64,000 bases of DNA from Amyelois transitella. Taxonomy: Eukaryota; Arthropoda; Insecta; Lepidoptera; Pyralidae. Each line of letters opens with the position of its first letter. The first letter of the stretch is position 1. This document shows positions 1 through 10,651 of this stretch, in pieces. The position numbers and the translations under genes are program-made. The stretch spans positions 5,317,501-5,381,500 of the forward strand of contig NC_083506.1 in assembly GCF_032362555.1 (NCBI RefSeq), read 5' to 3'. The notes under the pieces were generated by a model. The model was not told the origin of the DNA. It did no database searches and saw only the letters and a list, made by a program, of their open reading frames with translations.

Positions 1-366
1 GCGAATTTTTTTGAAAAATTCTTTGAAAAAAACAGTTCCTTAGGAGTTTTTTTTTAAACTCACTGAACACTGAGAAGAGGCACTGCACAACATTCATAGG
101 AACTCATTTTAATAATTTTCACACATAACATACATGGCACAAGTTAAATAAAAGAAGAGAAAATCAAAACTATTCGAAACACCAACAAACTCTGTATGAT
201 ATTTATGCGAAATCTACGTCACTGCATGCCATGACCACTGTATTGCTAAAAGTCGCGTTTTGGCGGCATATTTGAATATTGCATTTCCTTTTCCGATTTT
301 TTAATAAAATAGCTTAAATAAAGAGAGATAAGTATTTTTTTAGGGCTCCTTATAAACAAATAAATA

Positions 367-433
367 CCCTCAGATAGTTTTCAGAACTTTGTCAAATAGG
401 CTATTTGACAAAGTTCTGAAAACTATCTGAGGG
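367..433. repeat. Perfect 33-bp inverted repeat with a 1-nt spacer
   Basis: The left arm (367-399, starting CCCTCAGATAG) and right arm (401-433, ending CTATCTGAGGG) are exact reverse complements separated by a single G at 400. A 67-nt near-perfect palindrome is far beyond chance. It may be a foldback or MITE remnant, or an inverted duplication. Confidence 0.9.
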
Positions 434-598
434 CTATTGAATAGCCTATTGTAATTAGTAATTAAAATAAACTCAGGTCCTCGCAAACATAGGTATAAAG
501 TCATGTTTTTAAATCTGAGCTGACATTACGTAATAAATTTGGGATTAATCTTTTAGTCGATGAGCTTGCAACTTGTCACTCTTTAAATCTCAATACAT

Positions 599-955
599 AC
601 ATACATATGGTCACGTCTATATCTATCTCGTCGTCTATATCTAGAGCCAAAAGACTGAATGGCCACGTTTAGCTATTTAGCTTAATGATAGAATTGAGAT
701 TCAAATAGCGACAGGTTGCTAGCCCATCGTCTAAAAAAGAATCCCAAGTTTGTAAGCCTATCCCTTTGTTGCCTTTTACGACATCCAAGGGTAAGAGATG
801 AAGTGGTCCTATTCTTTTTTGTATTGGTGCCGGGGACCACACGGCACAATTCAATCATTAAGCCAAACAGGTGAACGTGGTCTATTGGTCTTTTCGACAC
901 TGTTGGGTCTATCTTCCCCGCAAGGGATATAGACGTGATGATCTGTATGTATGTG
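599..955 (-). repeat. Interspersed repeat family A, composite inverted copy
   Basis: Positions 599-846 are a minus-strand copy of the repeat seen many times in this window. Its plus-strand form starts with a GTGCCG/CGGCAC inverted motif, then has 'atggatgtcgtaaaaggcga', 'aatctcaatt..atcattaagcc' and 'ccccgcaagggatatagacg', and ends in a TATG tail. Positions 847-955 are the 3' part of a second copy in plus orientation, so two copies are joined head to body in opposite directions. The family is most likely a non-autonomous SINE-like element; no coding capacity is visible. Confidence 0.8.
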
Positions 956-3529
956 TGTGCTTAAAAATATTTTCTATTTTATCTGTTACTTTTACAAAAT
1001 GGCCGTGCTAATATGAGAACCCTGTTCCGGTTTTTGTTTCCCCTCTGGCCCCGCTGCCGTCAGTGTAGTGTATCGTTCACCGCAAGAGAAAAACGGGAAA
1101 AAATATAGTAATTTGCTGGTCCTATTACTTAATTCCCTTCCAACAAGTAAGTGCATGATCAGGTCTATCGAGTGAATACGATTTAATGTGTTTATTGTAA
1201 TGTGTTTATTAGTACTAATAAAATTTCTTAAAATCTGTGACTGTGACGCATAGAAGGAGTGCCCATTTCAGCAGCCATTTTGCTTGTGCCGGCGACACAT
1301 TTCGCGGCGCGGTTAACTATTTTACAAAATTTCTATCGAGTTTAGTCAATGATATAAATTTACTGTTCGTAATTTTTCTTTCTAAACTAAATTTGTACAC
1401 CCCATCAGACCAGTTGTCTTGAATCTCGTGAGTATTGAAAATTAATCTTTTTTTCTCATTGAATTTCCTTCAATGATGCCAATGATTGTATTTCAGTAAT
1501 AAATATTGTTCATAAAGACACCTATCCTAGCAAGTCTCTTTGGTCTCAACGATAATTCGTTAACATGAGAAAATGCGTGGGTTAGTAGAATATTCGCCTA
1601 CCTTTACGTAGAGTTAACGAGCGTTCACTCTTGTGCGTCGTAATTTTGTCTCGCGTAGCTAAGCCGTTATCTCGGTCGATAATGATAATATCAAAAGGCA
1701 TCCTAATTTAAGGCACCTAAATTAAGTTAATTTCTTAATCATATTACCATATATTCCCTTTTCGCACATGACTCAATTTTCGTTGTGTAACTCTCAATTG
1801 GGCAGGGCTCTCGGAGAAGTCTTAACCAATAAGTAATAAGTTACCAATTTAACGTTGGAGTGCCACGGCCGTGATATCGTAATGCCATTCAATGTAATGG
1901 ACACGTGCGTGACATTGAATTTGCGGAGTTCTGTTCTTTGTAGATATATTATTTCTTTAAAATTTTCATATTAAACAACAATTTAAATTGCAGCCTCATA
2001 GCGGTAATAGTACCTATCAGTTCATGATTATCTGATGAATACTTAGGTAGTCTAGAACACTAGATCATAAGCTGCAATTGTTTCTTGACTTTCAATAATT
2101 TATAAGTATATTTTTTAACATTGAACAAAGGTAAAAGTAATTCTGAATTTAGAACACAACCGAGTCCACACCCAATGTAGGTACCTACCTCTACCAACCT
2201 GTAGTTTCATCACTCTTTATTGATGAACCATCCTTAACCTCTCTTTATAACCTTTGTTCCTTATTTCTTTCCACCGTTTGAAATTGGTATGGGCCTCAAA
2301 AACCTTATCATTTTTCATTTCTTTTAAAATTTCTTCTATAAAATAAATATTATGATTAAATAATATTTCTATTAAAATATACCTACAAAGGAAGTTAGGG
2401 AACATATTAGGTACTTATTTGGTTTCCAGAAAAGCAAAATAGCAAAAGCAAGTAGGTACTTACCTACCTACTAAAACTGGTGCAACAAGACTTCATATTG
2501 GTGTGAAACTTTTCAAATTGTTTCATGTTATTTTGAAAAATTAAAATTTATTAATGACGTAACACATTATGATGTTGGTACATATATCTACATCAATATT
2601 TTATTTGCTTACTGATATTGGTACTGTAACTTACATAATCAATATGTAAAGTTCACATGTTATATCCATTCTCAGAATAGAACTTTTATCCGTTCCAAAT
2701 TCCAAATGTCATGTTTTATGTGTGAATCTAAATAGTGAATCTTTTTATTAATTTCATACCTATTTAGTTATTTTTTTATGGGAGAAAATGTTATATGTCA
2801 AGTACTTAACAAATTCTGAAATTGATCTTAAAATTTCTTTAATTACTTAAGATCATTGGAATCATAAGGTCTAGTAGGTATCTATAAATAATATTTTTTA
2901 CTGGACCTAATTACAAAAGCTTCATTAATTTATGCTATATCAATGAAAGGTATACCTATATCTAAATCATCCATTTTAATCTTTAGCTCTTACAACTGCT
3001 TTAAATGCTGATGTAGGCAGACATATGTTTTAGGGTTTCATTAGCCCAATTTTTCATGGTTCTGAGTCAAATGCCAGTCACAAAATAAAATCTTAAGATG
3101 TACATACCTTCTAGATGCAGACATTTTTGTCAATATTGAGTGCTTATTAAGTAAAGTTTTTTAATGAGCAAGAAATAATTCTTCGTCTTTTTGGAATCTC
3201 AATTTGTAATCCATCCTGCCAAACATAGCCTCTGGAGTCTTTGTAGGTATCTATTGGCTCTATCCAGTAAGGGATAAAACATATTTATGGTTATGTTGTT
3301 TATCTGAATAAGTGTGGGCAATGGCACAAGAAAAATTGAATAAGGGTTACCTATCATTCCTATTTATCCTTATTTATGCACATTAACATTATATTTATAA
3401 TGTATTAATGCATAGCAATAAGAGGGCGCACCACGGGCTCCTGTCTAGAGGTGAGGATTAAAACCAGGAGGAAGAAAAATAAATGTATAGTAGTATTGAT
3501 GCATATGAGAGCTTAGCAACAGGGGATGG

Positions 3530-3900
3530 CCGTACTATGTAGGTATATAGGTAGCGATAAGGGTAGCGTGAGGTAGGCGCCGGGCCGACGGGCGCGGTGC
3601 ACGCGGGCGGGTGGGAGTTAGGGTGCGGGGTGTGTGCAAGCGTCGCGCTGGTCGTATTTCGTCTGGAGTGTTTATCCCGCGTCGGCGGATCAATACCGGT
3701 GGCGCAGTGGCGGTGACCAAGCGGCGGCGCGGCTATTCGGCGCGTGCCTAGCCAGCAGTTGCTAGAGTCTGTGAGATGCTGTCAATCCGATCGGACGCCG
3801 CGTCGATGTCGCGTTTGGCGTGAGGGTTGCTCTTTGAGCTACATTAAATTTTCACTTTGCGCCATTGCGCTCGTGAGCCTCGAATTAAGGTGCGCCGTTT
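3530..3900 (+). promoter_or_regulatory. Likely promoter and 5' non-coding exon region of 14-3-3 zeta
   Basis: This is a sharp GC- and CpG-rich island in AT-rich DNA, a few hundred bases upstream of the first coding exon. The coding exon begins at an acceptor (TTTATTTCAG ending at 4042), so at least one upstream non-coding exon must exist. A donor-like AAG/GTGCGC near 3889 is one candidate for its end. No TATA box is evident. The placement is inference. Confidence 0.45.
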
Positions 3901-4042
3901 TTCATGATGAAATTTTACCCAAATAGTATTCGCTTTGGTGAATGTGACGCCTACGATTAGTCTTTCTGACGAAACCAGCATTTTGGTTTGGTATTTGCAG
4001 ACGAGAGTGGGTACATGATCCGTGCATTGTTGTTTATTTCAG

Positions 4043-4378
4043 GGGCATCAGTAAAAAAAACCTCTATTATCGTCCACGATGTCCGTCGACAAAGAGGAAC
4101 TGGTGCAACGCGCCAAACTAGCAGAGCAAGCCGAACGTTATGATGATATGGCGGCTGCGATGAAAGAAGTCACGGAAACCGGTGTTGAACTCAGCAACGA
4201 AGAAAGAAACCTTCTTTCAGTTGCTTACAAGAATGTGGTGGGCGCAAGACGGTCGTCATGGCGTGTCATTTCCTCTATTGAACAGAAAACCGAGGGTTCA
4301 GAAAGAAAACAACAGATGGCAAAAGAATATAGGGTTAAGGTAGAAAAGGAGCTCAGAGAAATCTGCTACGATGTTTTG
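4043..4378 (+). CDS. 14-3-3zeta: 14-3-3 zeta first coding exon
   Basis: The exon follows the TTTATTTCAG acceptor. It has 36 nt of 5' UTR, ATG at 4079, and codes for residues 1-100 ending in YDVL before GTAAGA. It holds the N-terminal dimerisation helices and the [12 protein letters not shown] groove basic patch. Confidence 0.93.
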
Positions 4379-6005
4379 GTAAGATTTTTTTGAAATCTTT
4401 ACATGATTAAGATTTAACATTTCATAAGTATGACGCCGACAACGCCAGTAGTCTACTACCTACGCAGGTGACGTCATTCGACGGTGATCGTCGTTTATTT
4501 GAGGGATGATGCAAGCACATGGTAATTCCTTGATGGTGATTTTGTTTTGCTGATGAAGGGCGTTAGTTTTATAACACGTGAGAACATGCAGGGGCGCGGT
4601 GCGGCGTTTTCATGGGAGGGGGCGTGTGACGTAGTGCGCCGCGTCACTGCGCGCGCTCTATCCCGTCTTCGTTCGTTGCCCTGTCTCCTGATATTATATG
4701 CTCATAATTAATTTTATTTGAATTTCATTTACTAGTACTTAATTTTCGACATATTTAACTTCCAAAACAATTTAATTCACTTTAATAATCTATTTGTTTT
4801 TTTTTTCAGGGTTTACTCGACAAGCACCTTATTCCTAAAGCTAGTAATCCAGAAAGTAAAGTATTTTACCTTAAAATGAAGGGTGACTATTACAGGTACC
4901 TCGCAGAAGTGGCCACAGGAGACACCAGAAATTGTGAGTATTTAGGATATAGGTTTATTTTATGTTACTAAACATTGTTAAAATCTTTTTAATTTTTCCA
5001 ATTATATATCTTTTTACTACTGTGATTTTGATTAATAGTTATTAGCAATTTTATATTGAATTTGTGTATTTGTGTATTGTATGTAAATTTTATAAGCAAA
5101 TATTTTTAACATACCTTTATATTACAGCTGTTGTAGAGGACTCACAGAAAGCATACCAAGATGCTTTTGAAATCAGCAAGGCTAAAATGCAACCCACACA
5201 CCCAATCAGGCTGGGTTTGGCGTTAAATTTCTCCGTCTTCTATTATGAGATTTTAAATTCGCCAGATAAAGCGTGTCAGCTCGCCAAACAGGTCAATAAT
5301 TGTGTCAGTTATGCCTAGGCTCTGCGCTGGCTGGCACGAGAGTATGGTCATTGCTCCGCGTAATAATTTGTCGTCGCTTGTCCCCAGCCGTCGTGGAGGA
5401 CTCGCAGAAAGCCTACCAGGAGGCGTTTGACATCGCTAAGGCCAAAATGCAACCAACTCACCCCATCAGACTTGGTCTAGCGCTCAACTTTTCCGTCTTT
5501 TATTACGAGATTATCAACTCCCCTGCGCGAGCGTGCCATTTAGCCAAACAGGTTCTGAGTTGCACAATTGGTCTGCAGTGTGCTGATGTTTAAACTGAAT
5601 TCTCTACTAATTCTTTCATTTGCAAAAGTTGCATGAAGAATAAATATTATCAAAGTATATAGGCAACATTATCTTTACTAATAGATATTTAGCATGACCA
5701 AGCGATTAACCTTCTAATCCTCGATCCAGCCAGCATCAGAGTGTTTTAACTTACTGTTTTCATTATAAAAATATTAAATGTGTTTTTTAAGTTTGATTTA
5801 TGATCATAATACCAAATAAGAAAAATGACTTTCATATTTTGAATTGCAGGCGTTTGATGATGCGATCGCAGAATTAGACACATTGAACGAAGACTCTTAC
5901 AAAGACTCTACACTGATCATGCAATTGCTAAGAGACAATCTGACGCTCTGGACGTCGGACACGCAGGGCGACGGTGACGAGCCGGCCGAGGGCGGCGACA
6001 ACTAG
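4079..6005 (+). CDS. 14-3-3zeta: 14-3-3 zeta adaptor protein (full gene, alternative exons)
   Basis: 14-3-3 proteins are cytosolic dimeric adaptors that bind phosphoserine/threonine motifs in kinases and signalling proteins (Raf, FOXO and others). Coding segments are 4079-4378, 4810-4933, then either 5128-5291 or 5388-5551, then 5850-6005. They join with phases 0/1/0 into 744 nt, giving 247 residues plus stop, the normal family length. Visible hallmarks are the [21 protein letters not shown] start, the [16 protein letters not shown] dimer/groove helix, the [10 protein letters not shown] segment, the [10 protein letters not shown] groove helix in both alternative exons, and the [10 protein letters not shown]-terminal helix with an acidic tail. 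The acceptor at 4042 puts 36 nt of 5' UTR in the first coding exon. Assignment to zeta (Leonardo) rests on the sequence and the known alternative exons of the fly gene. Confidence 0.97.
4810..4933 (+). CDS. 14-3-3zeta: 14-3-3 zeta second coding exon
   Basis: The acceptor is a long poly-T tract ending CAG at 4809 and the donor is GTGAGT at 4934. It codes for residues 101-141 (GLLDKHLIP...[17 protein letters not shown]) and leaves one base of the next codon (phase 1). It carries the conserved R-Y pair of the phosphopeptide pocket. Confidence 0.94.
5128..5291 (+). CDS. 14-3-3zeta: 14-3-3 zeta alternative exon A
   Basis: This 164-nt exon lies between an ATTACAG acceptor and CAG/GTCAAT. It codes for residues 142-196, with the variant residues QDAFEISKA and [14 protein letters not shown]. 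Its codon use is AT-rich, unlike exon B. Because 164 is not a multiple of three, using both A and B would shift the frame, so they must be mutually exclusive. Confidence 0.93.
5388..5551 (+). CDS. 14-3-3zeta: 14-3-3 zeta alternative exon B
   Basis: Exactly the same length (164 nt) and phase as exon A, after a TGTCCCCAG acceptor and before GTTCTG. It differs at QEAFDIAKA and [14 protein letters not shown] and is GC-richer. Only 96 nt separate it from exon A. The changes fall in the helices flanking the ligand groove, so the isoforms may differ in partner or dimer preference; that is inference. Confidence 0.93.
5850..6005 (+). CDS. 14-3-3zeta: 14-3-3 zeta terminal coding exon
   Basis: This exon starts after GAATTGCAG and codes for [20 protein letters not shown] through DNLTLWTSD and an acidic Gly/Glu-rich tail, ending at TAG 6003-6005. 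It holds the C-terminal helix and the flexible tail of all 14-3-3 proteins. Confidence 0.95.
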   Translation, partial: AFDDAIAELDTLNEDSYKDSTLIMQLLRDNLTLWTSDTQGDGDEPAEGGDN

Positions 6006-6830
6006 GCGCCCCCTCCACCACGCATTTGTTCTCATCGGTGTTTTATAAGAAAACGAGTAACATTCGAGAACGTCGCGCGGCGCCGGTCACCAGCCGCTGT
6101 TGCGAGCCGTCGCTTGTAAAAAATGTTAAACATGTCGTTCGCAGCGGACCTTCACGTTCCGTCTAAAATTAAATGTTATGTGTCATCTTTGACGGTTTTT
6201 GTATTTCTGTATTTACACTGGATTACAGATATCGAGCTGACCTGATGGATATAAATATTTATAACTTAAGTTATTAAAATTACGGTTTCTTAAGTTAAAA
6301 GTGTTTTCCTTTCATAATTAGATTCTATTCTACAGCCTGGTCGGCCCCAAAGTAACATTCCTTTCGCCGCATGTCCGCAGTGAAATGGAGATCATGATGG
6401 TGAATATTGTTTTTTTAAAGTATAGAATTATATAATCAGAATTTGTTAAAGTGCGCCCAAATATCTATGAAATATAGATTTTCGTAAATAATACATAACC
6501 CACAATCTGTAATGGCTGTATCAAATAGGGCACAAAAAACTTGTTAGTGTCTTGATGTGGTTTTGTGATGTCCTGTAAATTTTTTGAATATTGTCTACCA
6601 AGAAAACGTATTGTTGACATTGACATTAACCATTTTGTTGTGCCCATCACATTATAATAGCATTCTGAATTTCAGGCATTTATTAGCAAAATAGTTTTTG
6701 TGATGGACAAATTAATATTGTAACATTTCTGCTGCATTTTATCAGCCATTAATCTATTATATTTTTCATGTTTTCACCAATAAACTTTTGTATTAAATAC
6801 AATTTTTAGTTTTAGAATCAATATTTAAAT
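6006..6830 (+). other. 14-3-3 zeta 3' UTR and polyadenylation region
   Basis: Non-coding sequence follows the stop codon. An AATAAA hexamer occurs at about 6779-6784 and a second AAATAAA near 6828. These are plausible cleavage signals, but the true end cannot be set without transcript data. Confidence 0.5.
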
Positions 6831-7576
6831 AAACCGCCACCAATTAACCCCAACAAGATGTTTATCTAAATCTGCTAATACCAGAATAACCAAAATATTC
6901 GGGAAATACCTACTTCATGAGAAATTCCAGTTCCTTTTAACAACAGTATTTTCAGATTGAGAAAACCCGGTCCCGTTGTTTATTATCTTTTCCCTCCAAC
7001 TTTAATGAAGAATTTTGTTCAAAGATCTAAAGACTTGTCACACATTTCTACATGGAATTGAGGAAAAACTCGCTCATGGGTGGGACTACATTTATGTCCG
7101 ATTCCGGTCCCTATTTTAAGGTTGAAATTGGTATAGGTAAGGTATCTAGGATACCCAGACGTAATAATGGCTCAAATTGCAAAAAATGCGCGATAGGTAG
7201 GTTAGGCCCGTAACGAGTAATATTTTACATTGTCTTACATAAATATGTAATTATTTAGATTTTTCTTTACTTCCTAAAGTTCAGTATAGGTACCTAACCA
7301 AAGAATATCTGAAAAACTATTGAATAGGTAATTGGATTCACTCCTGTTTTCTAATGTGACAAAACATTTTTCAAGAGCAGTTTCTTTGAATAAAAATTAC
7401 CGTAAAAACTGTAATCGCTTCCTTGTTACAATAATTTGTAGTTTTGAAAAAATATGTATGTATATATATACCTACCTACCTATATTGGTTCTTAAGTCGG
7501 AACTGGAAACCTTACCTAACTGGGGAAAGAAACTTTTTTAGAACCGATTTGCGGGGTTTGAAGTCTTATATGTTAC

Positions 7577-7812
7577 TAGCTTTTATCCGCAGCTTCGCCC
7601 GCGCGAATTTACACCATCACCTATAAAAAAATATTAAAATACAGGTAGATACATATAACTATTCGCAAACACCACGGAAACTAGTTTTTACCGGGATGAA
7701 ATGTACCCTATCTCGTACAGAGTACAGACAGACTTTGAATTTTATAAACTCATAATTTCAAGTTGGTTCAGTAGATAACAAACAAACGAACATTTTACTT
7801 TCGCATTTATTA
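7577..7812. repeat. Retroelement tail with 'cttcgcccgcgcg' motif
   Basis: The segment begins with the lepidopteran motif of the type 'agcttttatccgcagcttcg' and ends near a CATTTTACTTTCGCATTTAT boundary. This is typical of short truncated copies in moth genomes. A family A fragment (7800-7880, minus) follows directly. Confidence 0.55.
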
Positions 7813-7882
7813 GCTGCTTGGCTTTATGATAGAATTGAGATTCAAATAGTGACAGGTTGGTAGCCCATCGCCTAAAACGCCC
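7800..7882 (-). repeat. Family A repeat, fragment
   Basis: It matches the 'ttggcttaatgatagaattg' to 'tagcccatcgcctaaaa' part of the family A consensus in reverse orientation; both ends are missing. Confidence 0.7.
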
Positions 7883-8060
7883 GTGTGCACCTACATAAAA
7901 TATTTCAAATTTAATGGCCTTATAGCCTGAATAATAAAAGTACCTATAGTGCTGATTTAAACTAAACATTATTTATTTATTTCGGTTACATTTGCTATCG
8001 AAAACCGAATAAATTTTATGTCGGTTGTATTGGGCAAGGTTCAAGAATTTGAATAGTTAT

Positions 8061-8120
8061 TCCCTCGCCGTTAAGAGCATCAGTTAGTAGTTACTAACTG
8101 ATGCTCTTAACGGCGAGGGA
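8061..8120. repeat. Perfect 29-bp inverted repeat, 2-nt spacer
   Basis: The arms at 8061-8089 (TCCCTCGCCGTTAAGAGCAT...) and 8092-8120 are exact reverse complements around GT. The inner motif GAGCATCAGTTA recurs once more at about 8475, suggesting the palindrome belongs to the same mobile remnant as the repeats downstream. Confidence 0.9.
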
Positions 8121-8125
8121 AAACA

Positions 8126-8368
8126 TTGGATCACGGTTACACATACAGGTTCCCCTGTAAAGAATGCCCAGCTCAGATGGGTGTCGCTTGTTTTAAAAAC
8201 CTGACTGATCCTCTCCATCATACACGTTACAAAGGCAACCATTTCTTGCAGAGACACCTTTTTGACATCATCCTTTTTGCATACGCAGCGCATAAATCCT
8301 TGACCTTTTCCTGTGGCTGCTTCCTTAGCAACAGTTCTCAAAGGTAAATTTGTAATTAAGTAATACAT
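8126..8368 (-). pseudogene. Cys-rich transposon-derived coding remnant, frameshifted
   Basis: The minus strand encodes LRTVAKEAATGKGQGFMRCV followed by a CKK in one frame. A second frame then gives KRCLCKK, a stop, and LCNVYDG. This spacing of Cys pairs resembles the short zinc-binding 'CxC...KRCxCKKxxxxCN' tails of some insect transposon proteins. The run is broken by a frame change and a stop, so it is a fossil and not a gene. Family identity is inference. Confidence 0.4.
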
Positions 8369-8394
8369 GGTTACATACCTGTAATATAATTTTA

Positions 8395-8575
8395 ACTGGA
8401 ACAGTTTTAACTGGCTCTCTTTGGAAAAACGCGTGTTGTCTAGTAAGAACTAGTTTTAACTGATATTTAATTTTGAGCATCAGTTAATTCTAGTTTTAAC
8501 AAAGGCATTTAGTAAAAACTAGTTCTAACTGGGGAAAACGCGTTCTATCTAAAAACTAGTTTTAACTGTAACATA
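8395..8575. repeat. Degenerate direct repeats around AACTAGTTTTAACTG
   Basis: Two about 37-bp direct repeats, each reading AAAACGCGT then TCTA then AACTAGTTTTAACTG, lie at about 8425-8461 and 8535-8570. Further CTAGTTTTAAC copies stand between them in both orientations. This looks like a subterminal repeat cluster of a DNA transposon. Confidence 0.6.
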
Positions 8576-9044
8576 TATAAATCGATGATTCATGTCACAA
8601 TCTTTACATAATAATAAAACAGTAAAAATATTTTGTCTGTACATTTAGTATTTTTGACTGAAATGGGTAGAGGAACACTTAAAATGAATAATAGAAAGCA
8701 AAAATATATATATATTTTTTTCTATTATTCATTGATTTTTTATCTCCGAAAGTTCTAAACCGATTTACTTGAAACTTTCACCAGTTGCTTTGTTTTAACT
8801 CAGAAGAACATTAAAGTTTGTTTCATCAAAATCGGTTCACTAAAAAAAGTTATCGACATTTGAATGAACTCAAGGCATGAGTTTGCCTGCAAATAAGTTA
8901 CGAAATTTAAAATTTTAAGTCATTTATCATTGTACGACAGCATAATACCTATAACATAATATAAGAGAAAATCAGTTTGATAATATTTTGGTTTTGCCGC
9001 ACATATCACGTAAAAAGATTTTTGGTTTGTTAGTCTACTTTAGT

Positions 9045-9300
9045 ACCGTGTGGTTCCGGCACCAATACAAAAAGAATAGGACCATTTCATCGCTTTCCCA
9101 TGGATGTCGTAAAAGGCGACTAAGGGTTAGGCTTACAAACTTGGGATTATTTTTTTAGGCGATGGGCTAGCAACCTGTCACTATTTGAATCTCAATTCTA
9201 TCATTAAGCCAAATAGCTGAGCGTGGCCTATCAGTCTTTTCAAGCCTGTTGGCTCTGTCTACCCCGCAAGAGATATAGACGTGACCATATATATGTTTGT
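9045..9300 (+). repeat. Family A repeat copy
   Basis: A nearly complete plus-strand copy, from the GTGTGGTTCCGGCACC start through 'ggatgtcgtaaaaggcgact' to the 'gatatagacgtgacc' end. Confidence 0.85.
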
Positions 9301-9319
9301 AGTCTATTTTAATTTCGAC

Positions 9320-9440
9320 ACCACAGCGGTCTTGATGGTCCAGTGGTTGGCGCGTGAGACTGAAGTTGGCGGTCTATGTTCAAGTCCCAACAAAAACAAA
9401 ATATTTTTTTTTGTGTTGTTGAGTATTTTATTTAAAAATA
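9320..9440 (+). repeat. tRNA-like SINE head fragment
   Basis: The sequence 'tggtccagtggttggcgcg' followed by GTTCAAGTCCC resembles A and B boxes of a tRNA-derived SINE. It is followed by an A/T-rich tail. Confidence 0.45.
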
Positions 9441-9658
9441 TCTAAAAATCAAAATACTACATATAATAAAACGGTAAAAATATTTTGTCTGTACATTTAA
9501 TATTTTGACTGAAAGGGATAGATAATTTTTTTTTACATTTTTTTGTATGTCTGTCTGTATCTGACTGTATGATCAAGATTCAACTCGAAATATACGAGGA
9601 CAAAGACGCGGGCAACAGCTAGTATGTAATAAACGAATATAAATACTTGAGCATTCGA

Positions 9659-9905
9659 CAACTTCTGTGGCGCAGCGGTAATGCGCTTGTCTGTGAAACC
9701 GGAGGTCCCGGGTTCGAATCCCGGCCAGGGCATGAGGAGAAACGAACTTTCTCTGATTGGCCTGGGTCTTGGATGTTTATCTATATAAGTATTTATTATA
9801 ATAGATCTATAGTATCGTTGAGTTAGTATCTCTTAACACAAGTGTCGAACTTACTACGAGGCTAACTCAATCTGTGTAATTTGTCCCGTATATATTTATT
9901 TATTT
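9659..9905 (+). repeat. tRNA-derived SINE, family B
   Basis: The head has a tRNA-like A box (TGGCGCAGCGGTAATGCG) and B box (GGTTCGAATCCC). A conserved body follows ('ggcctgggtcttggatgttt', 'gttgagttagtatct', 'gaggctaactcaatctgtg') and it ends in a TATTTATTTATT tail. The same body recurs at 35.9, 41.9 and 43.7 kb, so it is a SINE and not a functional tRNA gene. Confidence 0.88.
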
Positions 9906-10651
9906 TGGACTAGCACTGTGGTTGCTATCACGTAAATATCTATAAAGTATATTATTTACGATAACTATGTATTATCCAAAGTATTCAGTTCTTTTGCTTT
10001 GTTAACGTCAAAGCACAAGATCTGAATGGGAGTTAAAAATATTTCACTAATTTATTAGGTCAATATGATCCTAGTTTAAGAGTCAATTAAGTACATAGGG
10101 TAAGTACCTACTCTTATTGCTTTAAATAAGAATGTTTAAATGGTTTATGTATAAACATGAAATAAATTAATAAAAATATATTTATTAGTGAATATAGGTA
10201 GGTACTTATAGGCAACGAAAATAAAAAAAAACTGATTTATAATGAACTACCTAATTTAGCTATCATGCCTTACTTAAGAAATATTTTTGAATAAAACAAA
10301 TTTCAAGATTGTTTACCTACCAAAACAAATGTAAATGACATAACCTTAGACATGCAAAGGTACCTAGTTAATTTAATCTGTTCAGTCTAGATTACATAAT
10401 AGATGATAGATTTTTAAATTAATTGTAATAGGTACCTTTATATATATATTTATGGTAGATACAACATACCTTTAAAAACAATATATTTTATACTTTTAAA
10501 AACAATATTTATAGTCATTTTTATACATATGTACTCTACATTTCTAGATAGAAATTACCCACCCCATCCGACCTAGATAGGTGGTGTGGGATACACTATA
10601 AAAACATAGGTAGCTAACACAACACAGTCATACCTAAGTAACTATTTAAAT

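Larger units (their letters stand above)
1..3500. other. Intergenic region upstream of 14-3-3 zeta
   Basis: AT-rich sequence with no supported coding exon. It contains a perfect palindrome at 367-433 and a composite interspersed repeat at about 599-955, both listed separately. A GC-richer patch at about 1020-1150 ends in a donor-like CAA/GTAAGT near 1147 and could be a distal non-coding first exon, but nothing proves it. The remainder (about 1500-3400) shows only AT-rich sequence with frequent short 'taggtacctac'-type motifs common in moth DNA. Confidence 0.6.
6831..10600. other. Intergenic repeat-rich region between 14-3-3 zeta and the GPCR
   Basis: No host exon is supported here. The stretch holds a retroelement tail (7577-7812), a long palindrome (8061-8120), a Cys-rich coding remnant (about 8126-8368, minus), direct repeats at 8395-8575, a family A copy (9045-9300) and tRNA-derived SINEs (about 9320-9440 and 9659-9905). 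Confidence 0.65.

Noticed and set aside
367..433. microRNA precursor
   Set aside because: A 1-nt loop and fully perfect stem do not suit Drosha/Dicer processing.
9659..9735. tRNA-gene-like sequence with A and B boxes
   Set aside because: It is the head of a repeated SINE with a shared non-tRNA body (also at 35.9, 41.9 and 43.7 kb); no acceptor-stem closure is seen.
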